Program-made: the position numbers and the translations under genes
Part shown: one piece after another, positions 25,094 to 34,392 of the stretch
How the letters are laid out: every line of letters starts with the position of its first letter
Position numbering within the stretch: position 1 is the first letter of the stretch
The notes under the pieces: generated by a model
Seen by the model: only the letters and a program-made list of their open reading frames with translations
Told to the model about the DNA's origin: nothing
Databases searched by the model: none
NCBI GenBank assembly: GCA_030430205.1
Contig: JAUIGE010000001.1
Location: 310,001-374,000, forward strand
DNA: 64,000 bases
Origin: Bacteroidia bacterium
GTDB lineage: Bacteria > Bacteroidota > Bacteroidia > J057
Direction: 5' to 3'

Positions 25094-25750
25094 ATGAAAA
25101 ATCCAATTATTTATATCGCTATCCTCCTTTCCATTCTTGCTTTAAGTAGCTGTAGTACGGAGCCATTTGAGTCCGCTCCTCTTGAAGCGAAAAATGCTGC
25201 CCAGGAAGCGCTGAAAACCTATAAAATCCTTGCAAACGAAGATTTCCAGGCTCATGGTTTCACCAGTGAAAGTGAGTTGCAGGCAGCTTCGCTGGGAGCG
25301 GGTATCTCTATCCATTATATGAACATTCCCAACCTCTCTCTGCATAATCTGACCAAGGATCCGGAAGAGCTGATCAATGATGGAGACGAATGGATGTTTG
25401 AAGTGCTGGGAAGTGGCGGAGTAAAGTCATCCATCACTGTACAGAATACCAACGGAAGCTGGAAGGTGACCGAAATGGGTAATTCAGAAATATCCCAATC
25501 CATTTCTGAAGTAAAAAATAAGCACATGGCAGAAAATGAGCTGGAGCAGGATGCTTATAGGGTTGTACGAATCCCTGGGATGTATCTGTACTGGGTTTCT
25601 TATAAAGAGAAAGCCAAAAACTACTTTATCCATGTCTCAGACAGAGTTGATCTGGGGCAAGCCAAGAATAAGGTACAATCTGCCAAGGATGTCATTTCAG
25701 ATATATTCCAGTCTGTTAAGGACTTCAAGAGTGCGATCGAGGAGCCTTGA
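25094..25750 (+). CDS. lipoprotein paired with the papain-like protease
   Basis: A 218-residue lipoprotein with lipobox ALSSC (Cys20). The mature part is mixed alpha/beta (YMNIPNLSLHNL, WMFEVLGSGGVKSSI, SYKEKAKNYFIHVSD) and ends in a predicted amphipathic helix. No family was recognised. It follows the protease gene by 32 bases on the same strand, so it may be its membrane-anchored inhibitor, chaperone or substrate-binding partner. That role is inferred from gene order only. Confidence 0.78.
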   Translation: MKNPIIYIAILLSILALSSCSTEPFESAPLEAKNAAQEALKTYKILANEDFQAHGFTSESELQAASLGAGISIHYMNIPNLSLHNLTKDPEELINDGDEWMFEVLGSGGVKSSITVQNTNGSWKVTEMGNSEISQSISEVKNKHMAENELEQDAYRVVRIPGMYLYWVSYKEKAKNYFIHVSDRVDLGQAKNKVQSAKDVISDIFQSVKDFKSAIEEP

Positions 25751-25927
25751 TCCCCATGCTTTTTCAGGCTGAATTCCTCACCTCAACAAGAAGAAACTCC
25801 TGATAGGTATTTCATTTTTGTGCTGTTGTGTAAAGCCCAAAACAGGATTTACATAGCAGCGCTGTTTTTCTAAGCCTCCAAAAGGCACCTGTGCATTTTC
25901 CCCAAAAACACTCAAATTAACTTCATA

Positions 25928-28258
25928 ATGAAAAAAGCATTACTCATCCTCTCCCTCCTCCTCGGAGGCCTGATGGCCTTCGGCCAGAACCAGGACGGCA
26001 TCCTCTCCTCCGAAGACCAGCCTACGGCTGCTCCCAACGCCAGCGCCTTCAGAGGCGCAGCTACCCCCGCACCGCTGCCCCCCATCTGGGGAGCGCCTCT
26101 CTCCGCTATCACATTTCCATGTGACGGCGGCAGCGATACCCTACTCGCCAATCATGCCAGCACCTTTGGCTGGTTTGCAGATCCTTTAGGAGCGAATCTG
26201 ATTACGGCCAATGATACTTTTATTACGCCTGTGCTGACGAGTGATACGAGCTTTTATGAGGGATATATTTCGGGGGAGCAGGATAGTGTAATGCCTTTGC
26301 CTCCTTCCAATTCTTCATCTAGTACCGCTGGAGTGCGTGGCTATTATTTCACGGCTCCTACCGACTTCGTGATCACAGGACTTTGGGTGCCCGATGACAA
26401 TATCACTGGTAACCAAAATGTTGCCATCGTTCGTTTTGACAATCAAACGCCACCACCCATTTATTCAAACTCAACCAATGCGTTTCAAACCTTGGGATAC
26501 TGGCCTTCTTTTAATGCTAATGATACCATTCGGGTAAATATCCCCGTAAACTCTGGCGATGTGATTGGGATATATGGCACACGAAACAATCGGAACTCCG
26601 ATGGAATGAATCCATATATGTCTTCCATCGGTGGACTCCCTGTCACCTTAACCCGTTCTGGGATGCAAGCATTTCTTACCACAAATAGCCCAGCTAATCT
26701 TTGGTCAGAGCCTTCAGTTAATTTCATCGCCCGCGTAGAAATGTTCTACGACATCACCCCCGACACCACTTACGACGCCATCGACCTCATCGTCCCTCAA
26801 TCCTACAACACCACCATCGACACCACCATCGCCTACGGCGGAGGCGTCCTGGCCGGCGGGACCATACAGACGGGTACGGGTGTCTATGTAGACAACTTCA
26901 AGACAGCCTATGGCTGTGATAGTATCATTACGACCAACCTGAAAGTGGAAGCGATCTTCCCATGTGATGGCGCAGGTGATACCCTGATCGCCAGCAATAA
27001 CGGCACTTTTGGCTGGTATGGTGATCCCTCTACCAGCAAGCTGCTTGCGCTGGGTGATACCCTGATTACAGGTAGTCTGATGGGAGATACGGCTTTTTAT
27101 CAGGGGATTATTACGGGGAAGTATGATAGTATTGCACCGCTTGTTTCGCACGATCGCACATACTCTGGAGATGTTCGAGGGTACTATTTTGTTGCCCCCG
27201 TAGATTTTTTGATAACTGGCGTTTGGATACCTAATGATGTGATATCTGGCAAACAAAATATTGAAATTCTTCGCTTTGATAATCAGACTATTCCTCCTGG
27301 TTACCCATCAACTACAAATGCATTTCAAAGCCTGGGTTATTGGAATAATTATAGTGCGAATGATACCATATTGGTAAATATTGCGGTTGACTCGGGGGAT
27401 GTCATTGGTATTTATGGCAATCGGGATGATATGAATTCTTACTCGCCAAGTCCTGTTTTAGGTTCTATAGACGGTATTCCTACAACATTTATTCGTTCGG
27501 GTATGCAAGCCAATCTTAGTAATAACCAAATGGCGAATGTTTTTTCAGGTGGTGGTACCTCCATCGCCCGCATAGAAATGTTCTATGATGTCACCCCAGA
27601 TACCTCCTTCTCGGCGGTGGATGTCATTGTACCGAATTCCTATGATATCACGACCCCCATGACCATCTGCCAGGGCGACAGCGTCTTTGCCGGCGGGGCA
27701 TTTCAAAAGACGACAGGCGTCTATATGGATCATTTTACCACAGCCCTGGGCTGTGACAGCATCATCCGTACCGACCTGACGGTCAATACGGTAGACAACA
27801 CGACTTCCCTTTTCGGCCTGACCATCACTGCCATGAATGCCAATGCGACTTACCAATGGCTTAGCTGTGACAGCAGCTTCAAGGCAATCGCTGGTGAAAC
27901 CAACCAGACCTTCACTGCTACGGTCAACGGCAACTATGCCGTAGTCGTCACCGAAAATGGCTGTGCGGATACCTCCGCCTGTGTGCCCATCACCACGGTC
28001 GGGATCGCCAAAAATGACTTTGGCAGCAGCCTCAGGGTATATCCGAATCCTACGGAGGGCGATTTCTATGTTGACCTGGGAGAATTCTCTCCCGCTGCCA
28101 GCTTTACCCTTACCGATGTATTGGGAAGAGTTGTCAGCCAGCAGGAATACCACAATATCCGGAAAGTAAAGCTGGAGCTCAACCAACCTGCGGGCATGTA
28201 TGTGGTGACGATCCTGTCAGGAGAAAAGAAAGCCGTGATTCGCCTGACAAAAAAATAA
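25928..28258 (+). CDS. T9SS-exported protein with a tandem duplicated 280-residue domain
   Basis: A 776-residue protein: signal peptide ending near FGQ, two tandem copies of a domain of about 281 residues (63-343 and 344-620, each starting FPCDG and containing RGYYFTAP/RGYYFVAP, FDNQT and GDVIGIYG), a short Ig-like segment (about 625-690) and a T9SS type A sorting domain (VYPNPTEGDFYVDLG to LTKK). The repeats share position-by-position motifs, indicating internal duplication. It should be secreted or surface-anchored. Each unit has a jelly-roll look and could bind carbohydrate or protein; no catalytic residues were recognised. A strong terminator follows. Confidence 0.88.
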   Translation: MKKALLILSLLLGGLMAFGQNQDGILSSEDQPTAAPNASAFRGAATPAPLPPIWGAPLSAITFPCDGGSDTLLANHASTFGWFADPLGANLITANDTFITPVLTSDTSFYEGYISGEQDSVMPLPPSNSSSSTAGVRGYYFTAPTDFVITGLWVPDDNITGNQNVAIVRFDNQTPPPIYSNSTNAFQTLGYWPSFNANDTIRVNIPVNSGDVIGIYGTRNNRNSDGMNPYMSSIGGLPVTLTRSGMQAFLTTNSPANLWSEPSVNFIARVEMFYDITPDTTYDAIDLIVPQSYNTTIDTTIAYGGGVLAGGTIQTGTGVYVDNFKTAYGCDSIITTNLKVEAIFPCDGAGDTLIASNNGTFGWYGDPSTSKLLALGDTLITGSLMGDTAFYQGIITGKYDSIAPLVSHDRTYSGDVRGYYFVAPVDFLITGVWIPNDVISGKQNIEILRFDNQTIPPGYPSTTNAFQSLGYWNNYSANDTILVNIAVDSGDVIGIYGNRDDMNSYSPSPVLGSIDGIPTTFIRSGMQANLSNNQMANVFSGGGTSIARIEMFYDVTPDTSFSAVDVIVPNSYDITTPMTICQGDSVFAGGAFQKTTGVYMDHFTTALGCDSIIRTDLTVNTVDNTTSLFGLTITAMNANATYQWLSCDSSFKAIAGETNQTFTATVNGNYAVVVTENGCADTSACVPITTVGIAKNDFGSSLRVYPNPTEGDFYVDLGEFSPAASFTLTDVLGRVVSQQEYHNIRKVKLELNQPAGMYVVTILSGEKKAVIRLTKK
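26114..27790 (+). repeat. two tandem 0.84-kb domain repeats inside the T9SS gene
   Basis: Unit 1 starts at 26114 and unit 2 at 26957, both with a Phe-Pro-Cys-Asp codon block. Conserved blocks recur in the same order and spacing, while the DNA has diverged more than the protein. Confidence 0.85.
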
Positions 28259-28287
28259 AATGGCCTTGCCCTTCATTTAAGTTAGAG

Positions 28288-28318
28288 GCCGGAAAACCAG
28301 GTGTTTTCTGGCTTTTTT
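28288..28318 (+). terminator. intrinsic terminator of the duplicated-domain T9SS gene
   Basis: GCCGGAAAAC (28288-28297) pairs with GTTTTCTGGC (28303-28312) with one G-U, then six T. It ends 16 bases before the ATG of the orphan response regulator, so the regulator needs its own promoter or read-through. Confidence 0.85.
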
Positions 28319-28333
28319 AAAATAACTGTTATC

Positions 28334-29005
28334 ATGATTTCCCTCGCCATCATCGATGATGAAGTTTTGTTCCGGAAAGGAATGGCCCTGCTTATACAGG
28401 GCTTTGATGGGATCAGGTTGATCTGCGAAGCAGATCAGGGGCAGGAGCTCCTGGATCAGTTAGCGGAAGGTGTTCCCGTCCCTGATGCCGTTCTGCTCGA
28501 CCTGAAATCTCCTACTCAGGATGGGTTGAAAAATACGCGATTGCTCGCAACGCGATATCCGAAAATGCGCATCATCCTGCTCTTGCCCCATTTTTCCAAA
28601 ACCCTTGTCCTCCATTTGCTGGAAATCGGCGTAGCAGCCTTTCTCCCCCGCAATGCCACCGCTGATGAGCTGGAAAGGCACATCCGGGAAGCAGTGGAAA
28701 AAGGTTTTTGCTACAACGATAGCGTGAGAGAGATCATCCGCGAAAAGCTGATGAACAAAAAGCAAGCTGCTTTTCCGGCTCTGGAAGTACAGGTTTCCGA
28801 CAGGGAAAAGGACATCCTGGAGTTGATATGCGGACAATACACCCATCCCGAGATAGCAGGCAAGCTATTTATCAGCCCCCGAGCCGTCGAGTGGCACCGA
28901 AAAAACCTCCTCAAAAAACTCAATTGCAGAAATACCGCCGGGCTCGTAGCCCTCGCCATTCAGCTGGGGCTGGTGCAGGTGAATCCCTCCGGTTTCTGGA
29001 GGTAG
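28334..29005 (+). CDS. orphan LuxR-type regulator with degenerate receiver domain
   Basis: A 223-residue paralogue of the regulator at 23631-24311, with colinear receiver and LuxR HTH domains and the same PSxFWR ending. The acceptor Asp56 (LLDLKS) and the acidic pair Asp8-Asp9 remain, but the switch Ser of the paralogue is replaced by Leu84-Pro85 and the conserved Lys by Arg106 (LPRNAT). Such losses usually mean phosphorylation-independent signalling. The HTH is well kept. The start at 28334 (MISLA) matches the paralogue; an in-frame start 11 codons upstream falls inside the terminator hairpin. No kinase gene is adjacent. Confidence 0.9.
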   Translation: MISLAIIDDEVLFRKGMALLIQGFDGIRLICEADQGQELLDQLAEGVPVPDAVLLDLKSPTQDGLKNTRLLATRYPKMRIILLLPHFSKTLVLHLLEIGVAAFLPRNATADELERHIREAVEKGFCYNDSVREIIREKLMNKKQAAFPALEVQVSDREKDILELICGQYTHPEIAGKLFISPRAVEWHRKNLLKKLNCRNTAGLVALAIQLGLVQVNPSGFWR

Positions 29006-29171
29006 GTCTGCGTTTTTGCCTCCCTGGCCTAGAAGCTCCGGCAAATCCTAAAAATCCCATAGCAAAACTCGAGTTGGTCAAAATCGCCGCCAGCGTAAAA
29101 GCAGAGCCCGGAAAGTAGGCTACGGATATCATGCTGATTATCTCCTTGCTTTCAAAAAAATAAGCTTACGT

Positions 29172-30062
29172 CTATTTCAATTTTTCCCTAAAAAAAGAAA
29201 TCGTCCGCTCCCACGCCAGCGTTCCCGCCTCCTTATCATATCTCGGCGTGGTGTCATTGTGAAAGCCATGGTTGGCATTCGGATAGATATGAGCTTCGTA
29301 TGCTTTTCCATTAGCTTTAAGTGCTTCTTCGTATGCTGGCCAGCCTTCATTTACCCGCGTATCCAATTCGCCAAAGTGGAGTTGGAGAGGTGCTTGTATC
29401 TGCGGAACCATTTCCGCATCGGGCTGCCCGCCATAAAAAGGAACCGCCGCCCCCAACTCAGGCACCAGTACCGCCATCATATTGGAGATCCATCCCCCAA
29501 AGCAAAAACCGACTACGCCTACATGCCCGTTGCATTCGGGATGGGTTCTCAAATGGTGAAAAGCCGCGATGAAGTCTTGCAGCATCTCATCCCGATTGCG
29601 CTCGCGCTGCAAGGTCCGGCCATCGTCATCATTGCCGGGATAGCCTCCCAGGGGCGTAAGTGCATCTGGCGCCAGGGATATAAACCCGGCCACCGCCGCT
29701 CTCCGTCCCACATCTTCGATGTGGGGATTGAGGCCCCGATTTTCGTGAACTACCACGATTCCCGGCAATTTCCCTTCAGCCTTTTTGGGCTTTGATAGCA
29801 GGCCGCGTATGTCGCCGCCGCCTTTGGGGCCGGAGTTGTAATGAATATAGGAAGATTTGATCCTGGCATCATCAGCCCGAACCTGAACAAGATCCTCATA
29901 ATTGGGCATGATAAAACCGAGCAGGCTGGGCACAGTAAGCCCCCCCACGGCATACAGGGACAGTTTTTCTATAAACTTCCGCCGGTCAATCCGATTGTGG
30001 GCGTAGTCATCATAGAGGTCAAATACTTCCTGCTGGATGTCTTCTTTTTTGATTTCTTTCAT
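29172..30062 (-). CDS. dienelactone hydrolase family protein, possible Tat substrate
   Basis: A 296-residue alpha/beta hydrolase of the dienelactone hydrolase family. The triad is Cys187 in GFCFGG, Asp234 in GELDTRV and His265 in NANHGFHN, Cys being the family's characteristic nucleophile. The N-terminus carries DRRKFIEKL followed by a hydrophobic stretch (about 36-52), which resembles a twin-arginine signal, suggesting folded export to the periplasm. The substrate is unknown. It is followed on the same strand by no close partner and lies 44 bases from the LytTR regulator gene, in the same direction, so read-through from that operon is possible. Confidence 0.88.
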   Translation of the reverse strand: MKEIKKEDIQQEVFDLYDDYAHNRIDRRKFIEKLSLYAVGGLTVPSLLGFIMPNYEDLVQVRADDARIKSSYIHYNSGPKGGGDIRGLLSKPKKAEGKLPGIVVVHENRGLNPHIEDVGRRAAVAGFISLAPDALTPLGGYPGNDDDGRTLQRERNRDEMLQDFIAAFHHLRTHPECNGHVGVVGFCFGGWISNMMAVLVPELGAAVPFYGGQPDAEMVPQIQAPLQLHFGELDTRVNEGWPAYEEALKANGKAYEAHIYPNANHGFHNDTTPRYDKEAGTLAWERTISFFREKLK

Positions 30063-30106
30063 TGCCTGATGGGGTTAAAGGATAAATGAATTTCTGAAAA
30101 GGTGAT

Positions 30107-30796
30107 TCAATTCACAAAGCGTTTAATAAAGCTGTCTTTATAAGCTCTCCCCATAGGGATTTTTTTTCCGCCCGCAAAAAACACCCGATTGCCTGCGATT
30201 TTTTCAATCTGTGAGGTATTGATGATATAGGATTTGTGGACTTGCACAAACTGATCCGCGTCCAGGTTTTCGAGCCAATAGCGAAGCGGCTCTGCCGATA
30301 AATGTTTTTTTCCCTCAAGGTACAACTCTGTATAATCAGCATCTGATTTGATATACAAAATATCGGCGATAATGACCCGAATATGCTCATAGCCTGATTT
30401 TATGAAAATTTCCTTTTTTTCCTGGGAAAGAGGCACTTCTTCTGTCTGTCTGCTCTGAGGCACTTTTCCAACCGCTTTGACGAAGCGCTGAAAAGAAAAA
30501 GGCTTGAGCAAATAGTCAACTACATCCAGCTCGTAGCTTTCGAGCGCATAATCGGGAAAAGCCGTCGTCAATATGATGTGAGGACGATGAGACAGCATTT
30601 TTAAAAAATCAATGCCTGAAATCCGGGGTAGATGAATATCCAGAAAAATGAGGTCTATCTCTTCTTTTTTCAAAAAATCTATCCCCTGAATCGCATCCGA
30701 AAACACAGCCTTCAGGGTCAATGTGCCCAGGTCCTCTATGTATTTTTTCAAAATACGCTGGGCTGGCGGCTGGTCTTCTATGATGATGCAATTCAT
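30107..30796 (-). CDS. LytTR-family response regulator
   Basis: A 229-residue regulator with a receiver (Asp53 in LIFLDIHLP, switch Thr in ILTTAF, Lys in YLLKPF) and a C-terminal LytTR DNA-binding domain (about 130-229, starting IFIKSGYEHIRV and including FVQVHKSYIIN). The start codon overlaps the stop of the upstream histidine kinase gene by four bases. LytTR proteins bind pairs of 9-bp direct repeats about two helical turns apart; four such half-sites are present in the promoter region of this operon. It likely regulates its own operon and the divergent receptor gene. Confidence 0.95.
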   Translation of the reverse strand: MNCIIIEDQPPAQRILKKYIEDLGTLTLKAVFSDAIQGIDFLKKEEIDLIFLDIHLPRISGIDFLKMLSHRPHIILTTAFPDYALESYELDVVDYLLKPFSFQRFVKAVGKVPQSRQTEEVPLSQEKKEIFIKSGYEHIRVIIADILYIKSDADYTELYLEGKKHLSAEPLRYWLENLDADQFVQVHKSYIINTSQIEKIAGNRVFFAGGKKIPMGRAYKDSFIKRFVN

Positions 30797-31821
30797 GCCA
30801 AACTTCTTGCGGTTAGTTGCATGGAGAGATGCACTTCAAATTGATTTTCGGCCTCCCGAATATCAAGCTGATGCGCATGGGGATACAAAAGCTCCAGGCG
30901 CTTTTTGACATTCTCCAGGCCGATGCCGTGTGAAAGATTTTTAGTATTGGAGAGGGGCTCAAAATTGTTTTTGCATACAAAGTCCAGTCGCCCTTCTTCC
31001 GAAAGCTGAATATCCATATCGATCCAAATGCCCTCAGACTGGCTTGCCTGGCTGTGTTTAAAGGCATTTTCAACAAATACAATCAATATCAGCGGTGCAA
31101 TCTGGTAACCCAAAGGCATATCGCCTACCCGCAGATTCACCTCTCCCCTTTCCTCTATCTGTAGCTCGTTGAGTTGGGTGAAATTTTCCAAATGCGCTAT
31201 TTCCTTCGCCAAAGGCACATATTTCTCCCTGCATTCATAGATCATATAGCGCATCACAGCACTCAATTCCAGAATGATGGCGGGCGTCTTAGGCGAGTTC
31301 TCGATGGCGTAAGCGTAGAGGTTATTCAGGTTGTTGAACAGAAAGTGAGGATTGATTTGAGAGGTCAAAAATTGCAATTCGCTCTCCTCAATGACCGCTT
31401 TCAGCTCATCCACTTCCCGCTGCTTTCCCAGCGCGTCCCACGCAAATTTAAACCCGGACAGAATCGTGATCACAGGTAAAATCTGTACCAGGGTAAAAAA
31501 TACGCCAGGAAAGCCCTTTCCCCTTGTCGTAGGGAAGTATATTTTTTCCAGAACAAGCTCCTCCATGAAGATCACCAGAGCGATCGTCAGCAGGGTAAAT
31601 GCCAAAAAGTGCAGGTATTTTTTGCGGTAATAATAACGGGGAAGCAGAAAGTAATTTATGAAAAAAACGGCCACAGCATAGTTGAGGAAAAATACCAGAT
31701 GGTACAGCTCTATATGTGGCTGGTTTTTATCAAAAGAATAAAAAGTAAATACCAGCAAGTGCAGGATCAACTGAAAGATCAGTTCCTTGTATGAATTGGA
31801 TATGGCTTTATTTGAAAGCAT
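30793..31821 (-). CDS. LytS-like sensor histidine kinase (His_kinase family)
   Basis: A 342-residue kinase with four membrane helices (about 12-28, 38-60, 68-88, 105-122) and no large periplasmic domain, a short coiled linker and a His_kinase domain with His159 in SQINPHFLFNNLN, then a HATPase_c (LILIVFVENAFKHS, GIGLENVKKRL). It is the partner of the overlapping LytTR regulator. The ligand is not evident; kinases of this class in Bacteroidota often have few extracytoplasmic residues. The gene is divergent from the outer-membrane receptor at 32008. Confidence 0.95.
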   Translation of the reverse strand: MLSNKAISNSYKELIFQLILHLLVFTFYSFDKNQPHIELYHLVFFLNYAVAVFFINYFLLPRYYYRKKYLHFLAFTLLTIALVIFMEELVLEKIYFPTTRGKGFPGVFFTLVQILPVITILSGFKFAWDALGKQREVDELKAVIEESELQFLTSQINPHFLFNNLNNLYAYAIENSPKTPAIILELSAVMRYMIYECREKYVPLAKEIAHLENFTQLNELQIEERGEVNLRVGDMPLGYQIAPLILIVFVENAFKHSQASQSEGIWIDMDIQLSEEGRLDFVCKNNFEPLSNTKNLSHGIGLENVKKRLELLYPHAHQLDIREAENQFEVHLSMQLTARSLA

Positions 31822-31866
31822 GGAGCCAAGGTAATTTTTTATACAAAATAGGGAAAATAAAATCGG

Positions 31867-31933
31867 CCAACGACAAACTGGGGCCTGTGAACGGCAACTC
31901 CCATGTCGTTCACAGGTTTATTCCTGTCGTTCA
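31867..31933. promoter_or_regulatory. dyad-symmetric quartet of 9-bp half-sites, candidate LytTR operator
   Basis: Four copies of TGYCGTTSR lie in the intergenic region: minus strand 31867-31875 (TGTCGTTGG) and 31888-31896 (TGCCGTTCA), plus strand 31904-31912 and 31925-31933 (both TGTCGTTCA). Within each pair the spacing is exactly 21 bases, and the whole is symmetric about 31900. LytTR regulators typically bind 9-bp direct repeats separated by about 12 bases, which is this geometry. One pair points to the kinase gene, one to the receptor gene. The outer right site ends about 9 bases before where the -33 box of a CAATTTTG (31966-31973) promoter would lie. The binding protein is inferred. Confidence 0.7.
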
Positions 31934-32007
31934 AAGAACAAATTTTTTCCCTTCCCTTCAATTGGCAATTTTGCACTTATATAGTAAATGATCACGTCAT
32001 GATAATT

Positions 32008-34392
32008 ATGAAACGCAAACATCTCCTTTTCTCCTTTTTACTCCTTGTAGTAAGCCTCTATCAGCCGATTTTCGCGCAGGTACAAGGAATCGAAATTCGT
32101 GGTACCATTGTAGAAGGCAGTGGAAATCAACCCATTGAATTTGCAACGGTCGTGCTGGTGAACAAGGATTCGCAGGAAAAAATCGCGGGCACAACTACGA
32201 ATCAAGAGGGACAGTTTTCACTTAAAACAAAGGAGACAAATGTTATTGTTGAAATCAGTTTCATTGGTTTTCAGACCCAACAAATCAAAGATATCCAGAT
32301 TAAAGACGGCAAAGCTAATCTGGGAACCATCCAGCTCTCAGAAAATGATGTGAGCCTGGAAGAAGTCGTGATCGCTGGCGAAAAATCGACAGTAGAGTTT
32401 AAGCTCGACAAGCGGGTTTTCAATGTGGGTACTGACCTCAGCAGCACGGGCGCAAGCGCGCTGGATGTGTTGAATAATGTGCCTTCCGTCAATGTCGATA
32501 TTGAAGGAGGCATCACGCTGCGCGGCAGCTCCGGGGTACAAATTCTGATCAACGGAAAACCTTCCGTTTTGGCCAGTGAAGAGGGCAACGCCCTGGGGAC
32601 AATCACCGCAGACATGATCGAAAAGATCGAAGTGATCACCAATCCTTCCGCTAAGTATGAAGCAGAAGGGACTTCAGGTATTCTCAATATCGTGCTCAAA
32701 AAAGAAGAGCAAAAAGGCCTGAATGGCTCTTTTTCGATCAATACGGGAACGCCACACAATCACAGCTTCGGACTGAGTCTGAATCGCAGAACTGAAAAGT
32801 TCAATCTCTTCAGCCAGGTTGGTGTCGGCTATAGAGAAATGCCCAACATCACTAAAAATATCAACCAGGATCTGGTTAACAATACGACCATTACCTCCAA
32901 TGGCCTGGAGTTCAGAAATGAACAATTCTACAATGTAATCCTGGGAACGGATTATCACATCAATAAATACAATGTCTTGACCCTTTCGGGAAGTTTCGCT
33001 TACGAGGTGGAAGATCAGCCTTCAGAAACTATTTTTGAGCAATTGGATGATGCGAATGTGCCCATTGCGAGTTGGAGGCGGGAAGAAGTAACCACTGCCC
33101 TTAATCCTAAATATCAGTATGAATTCAATTATAAGCGAGATTTTAAAGATCATAATGAGCATGATCTTGTTTTCAGTGCCTTGGGAAGATTTTTTGGAAA
33201 AGCTCAGGAGTCAGAATTCGGGAATAATTCTATTTTAGGCAAAACTCCAGTCAATGACCAGCAAACCAACACCACTTTCCAGGAAGCGAATTATACCTTT
33301 AAACTGGATTATACTAAGCCTTTTTCTGACAAAATAAGCCTGGAAACTGGTGCCCAGTATGTGATTCAGGATGTAGGCAATGATTTTGCTGTTAATGACC
33401 TGATTGATGGCGAGTGGGTAAATGACCCCGATCAAACCAACAATTTTGAATATGACCAGAAGGTTTTGGGGGCTTATGGCACGGGTGCTTATGAGGGAAA
33501 ACGCTGGGGCGTTAAACTGGGGTTGCGACTGGAAAATACAGACCTAAAAACCTTGCTGGTAACTACCAATGAGGCGAACCAGTTGAATTACACCAACCTC
33601 TTCCCGAGTGCGCATACCTCTTATAAATTCTCCGAATTTATCTCCTTCCAGGCGGGTTATAGCCGCCGGATTTTCAGGCCCAGATTATGGGATTTGAATC
33701 CTTTCTTTAACCCGAGAAACAATTTTAATATCCGTACGGGTAATCCGGAGCTTCTGCCTGAATTCACAGATTCTTATGAGATCAACAGTATTTACCTCCT
33801 GGGAAAAGCTTCGCTTAACTTGGGCGTATTTTACCGCTACACGACAGATGTGGTAGAGCGAATCACCATTTTTGAGGATGGCATAAACATCACAAAGCCT
33901 TTGAATATCGGTACCAATCAGGCTACTGGCATTGAGTTTAATGGAAAATACACACCCAATAAATGGCTTACCTTCAATGGGGATTTCAATTTCCTATACT
34001 TCAACCGAAAGGGAAGCCTTGATCAAACCTCTTTTGACTTTACGGCTAGCCAATGGTCTACCAAGCTGAATACCAAGCTAAAGCTGCCTGCTCAATTTGA
34101 CCTGGAGGTCACTGGCCGCTACCAATCCCGTGAGCAGACCATTCAGGGAGTGCGTTCTGCAAACTATTTTGCAGATATGGGTGTGCGGAAAAAGGTAGGG
34201 AAAGGCAGAGCCATTTTTAACCTGAGCGTAAGAGATGTTTTCGCTTCACGCATCCGGGAAACGAATACTTATCAGCCTACTTTTTATTCTTATAGTTTTC
34301 GCCAAAGAGGACGATTTATTGTCCTTGGCTTTAGCTATGGCTTTGGCAAAGGGGAGGCGATGGAGTTTTCAGGGCAAAAGAGACATCATTAA
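32008..34392 (+). CDS. outer-membrane beta-barrel receptor, TonB-dependent-receptor-like
   Basis: About 794 residues from the ATG at 32008 (MKRKHLLF, followed by a good signal peptide); an ATG at 31999 is equally possible. In order: carboxypeptidase-regulatory-like domain (about 25-110, GIEIRGTIVEGSGN), plug domain (about 140-225, GVQILINGKPSVLASE) and an OMP_b-brl_3-type barrel ending GFSYGFGKG with a short tail. No SusD gene follows. Transport of a ligand sensed by the neighbouring LytS/LytTR pair is a reasonable inference because they share the four-site operator. Its stop codon overlaps that of the convergent cyclase gene. Confidence 0.92.
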   Translation: MKRKHLLFSFLLLVVSLYQPIFAQVQGIEIRGTIVEGSGNQPIEFATVVLVNKDSQEKIAGTTTNQEGQFSLKTKETNVIVEISFIGFQTQQIKDIQIKDGKANLGTIQLSENDVSLEEVVIAGEKSTVEFKLDKRVFNVGTDLSSTGASALDVLNNVPSVNVDIEGGITLRGSSGVQILINGKPSVLASEEGNALGTITADMIEKIEVITNPSAKYEAEGTSGILNIVLKKEEQKGLNGSFSINTGTPHNHSFGLSLNRRTEKFNLFSQVGVGYREMPNITKNINQDLVNNTTITSNGLEFRNEQFYNVILGTDYHINKYNVLTLSGSFAYEVEDQPSETIFEQLDDANVPIASWRREEVTTALNPKYQYEFNYKRDFKDHNEHDLVFSALGRFFGKAQESEFGNNSILGKTPVNDQQTNTTFQEANYTFKLDYTKPFSDKISLETGAQYVIQDVGNDFAVNDLIDGEWVNDPDQTNNFEYDQKVLGAYGTGAYEGKRWGVKLGLRLENTDLKTLLVTTNEANQLNYTNLFPSAHTSYKFSEFISFQAGYSRRIFRPRLWDLNPFFNPRNNFNIRTGNPELLPEFTDSYEINSIYLLGKASLNLGVFYRYTTDVVERITIFEDGINITKPLNIGTNQATGIEFNGKYTPNKWLTFNGDFNFLYFNRKGSLDQTSFDFTASQWSTKLNTKLKLPAQFDLEVTGRYQSREQTIQGVRSANYFADMGVRKKVGKGRAIFNLSVRDVFASRIRETNTYQPTFYSYSFRQRGRFIVLGFSYGFGKGEAMEFSGQKRHH

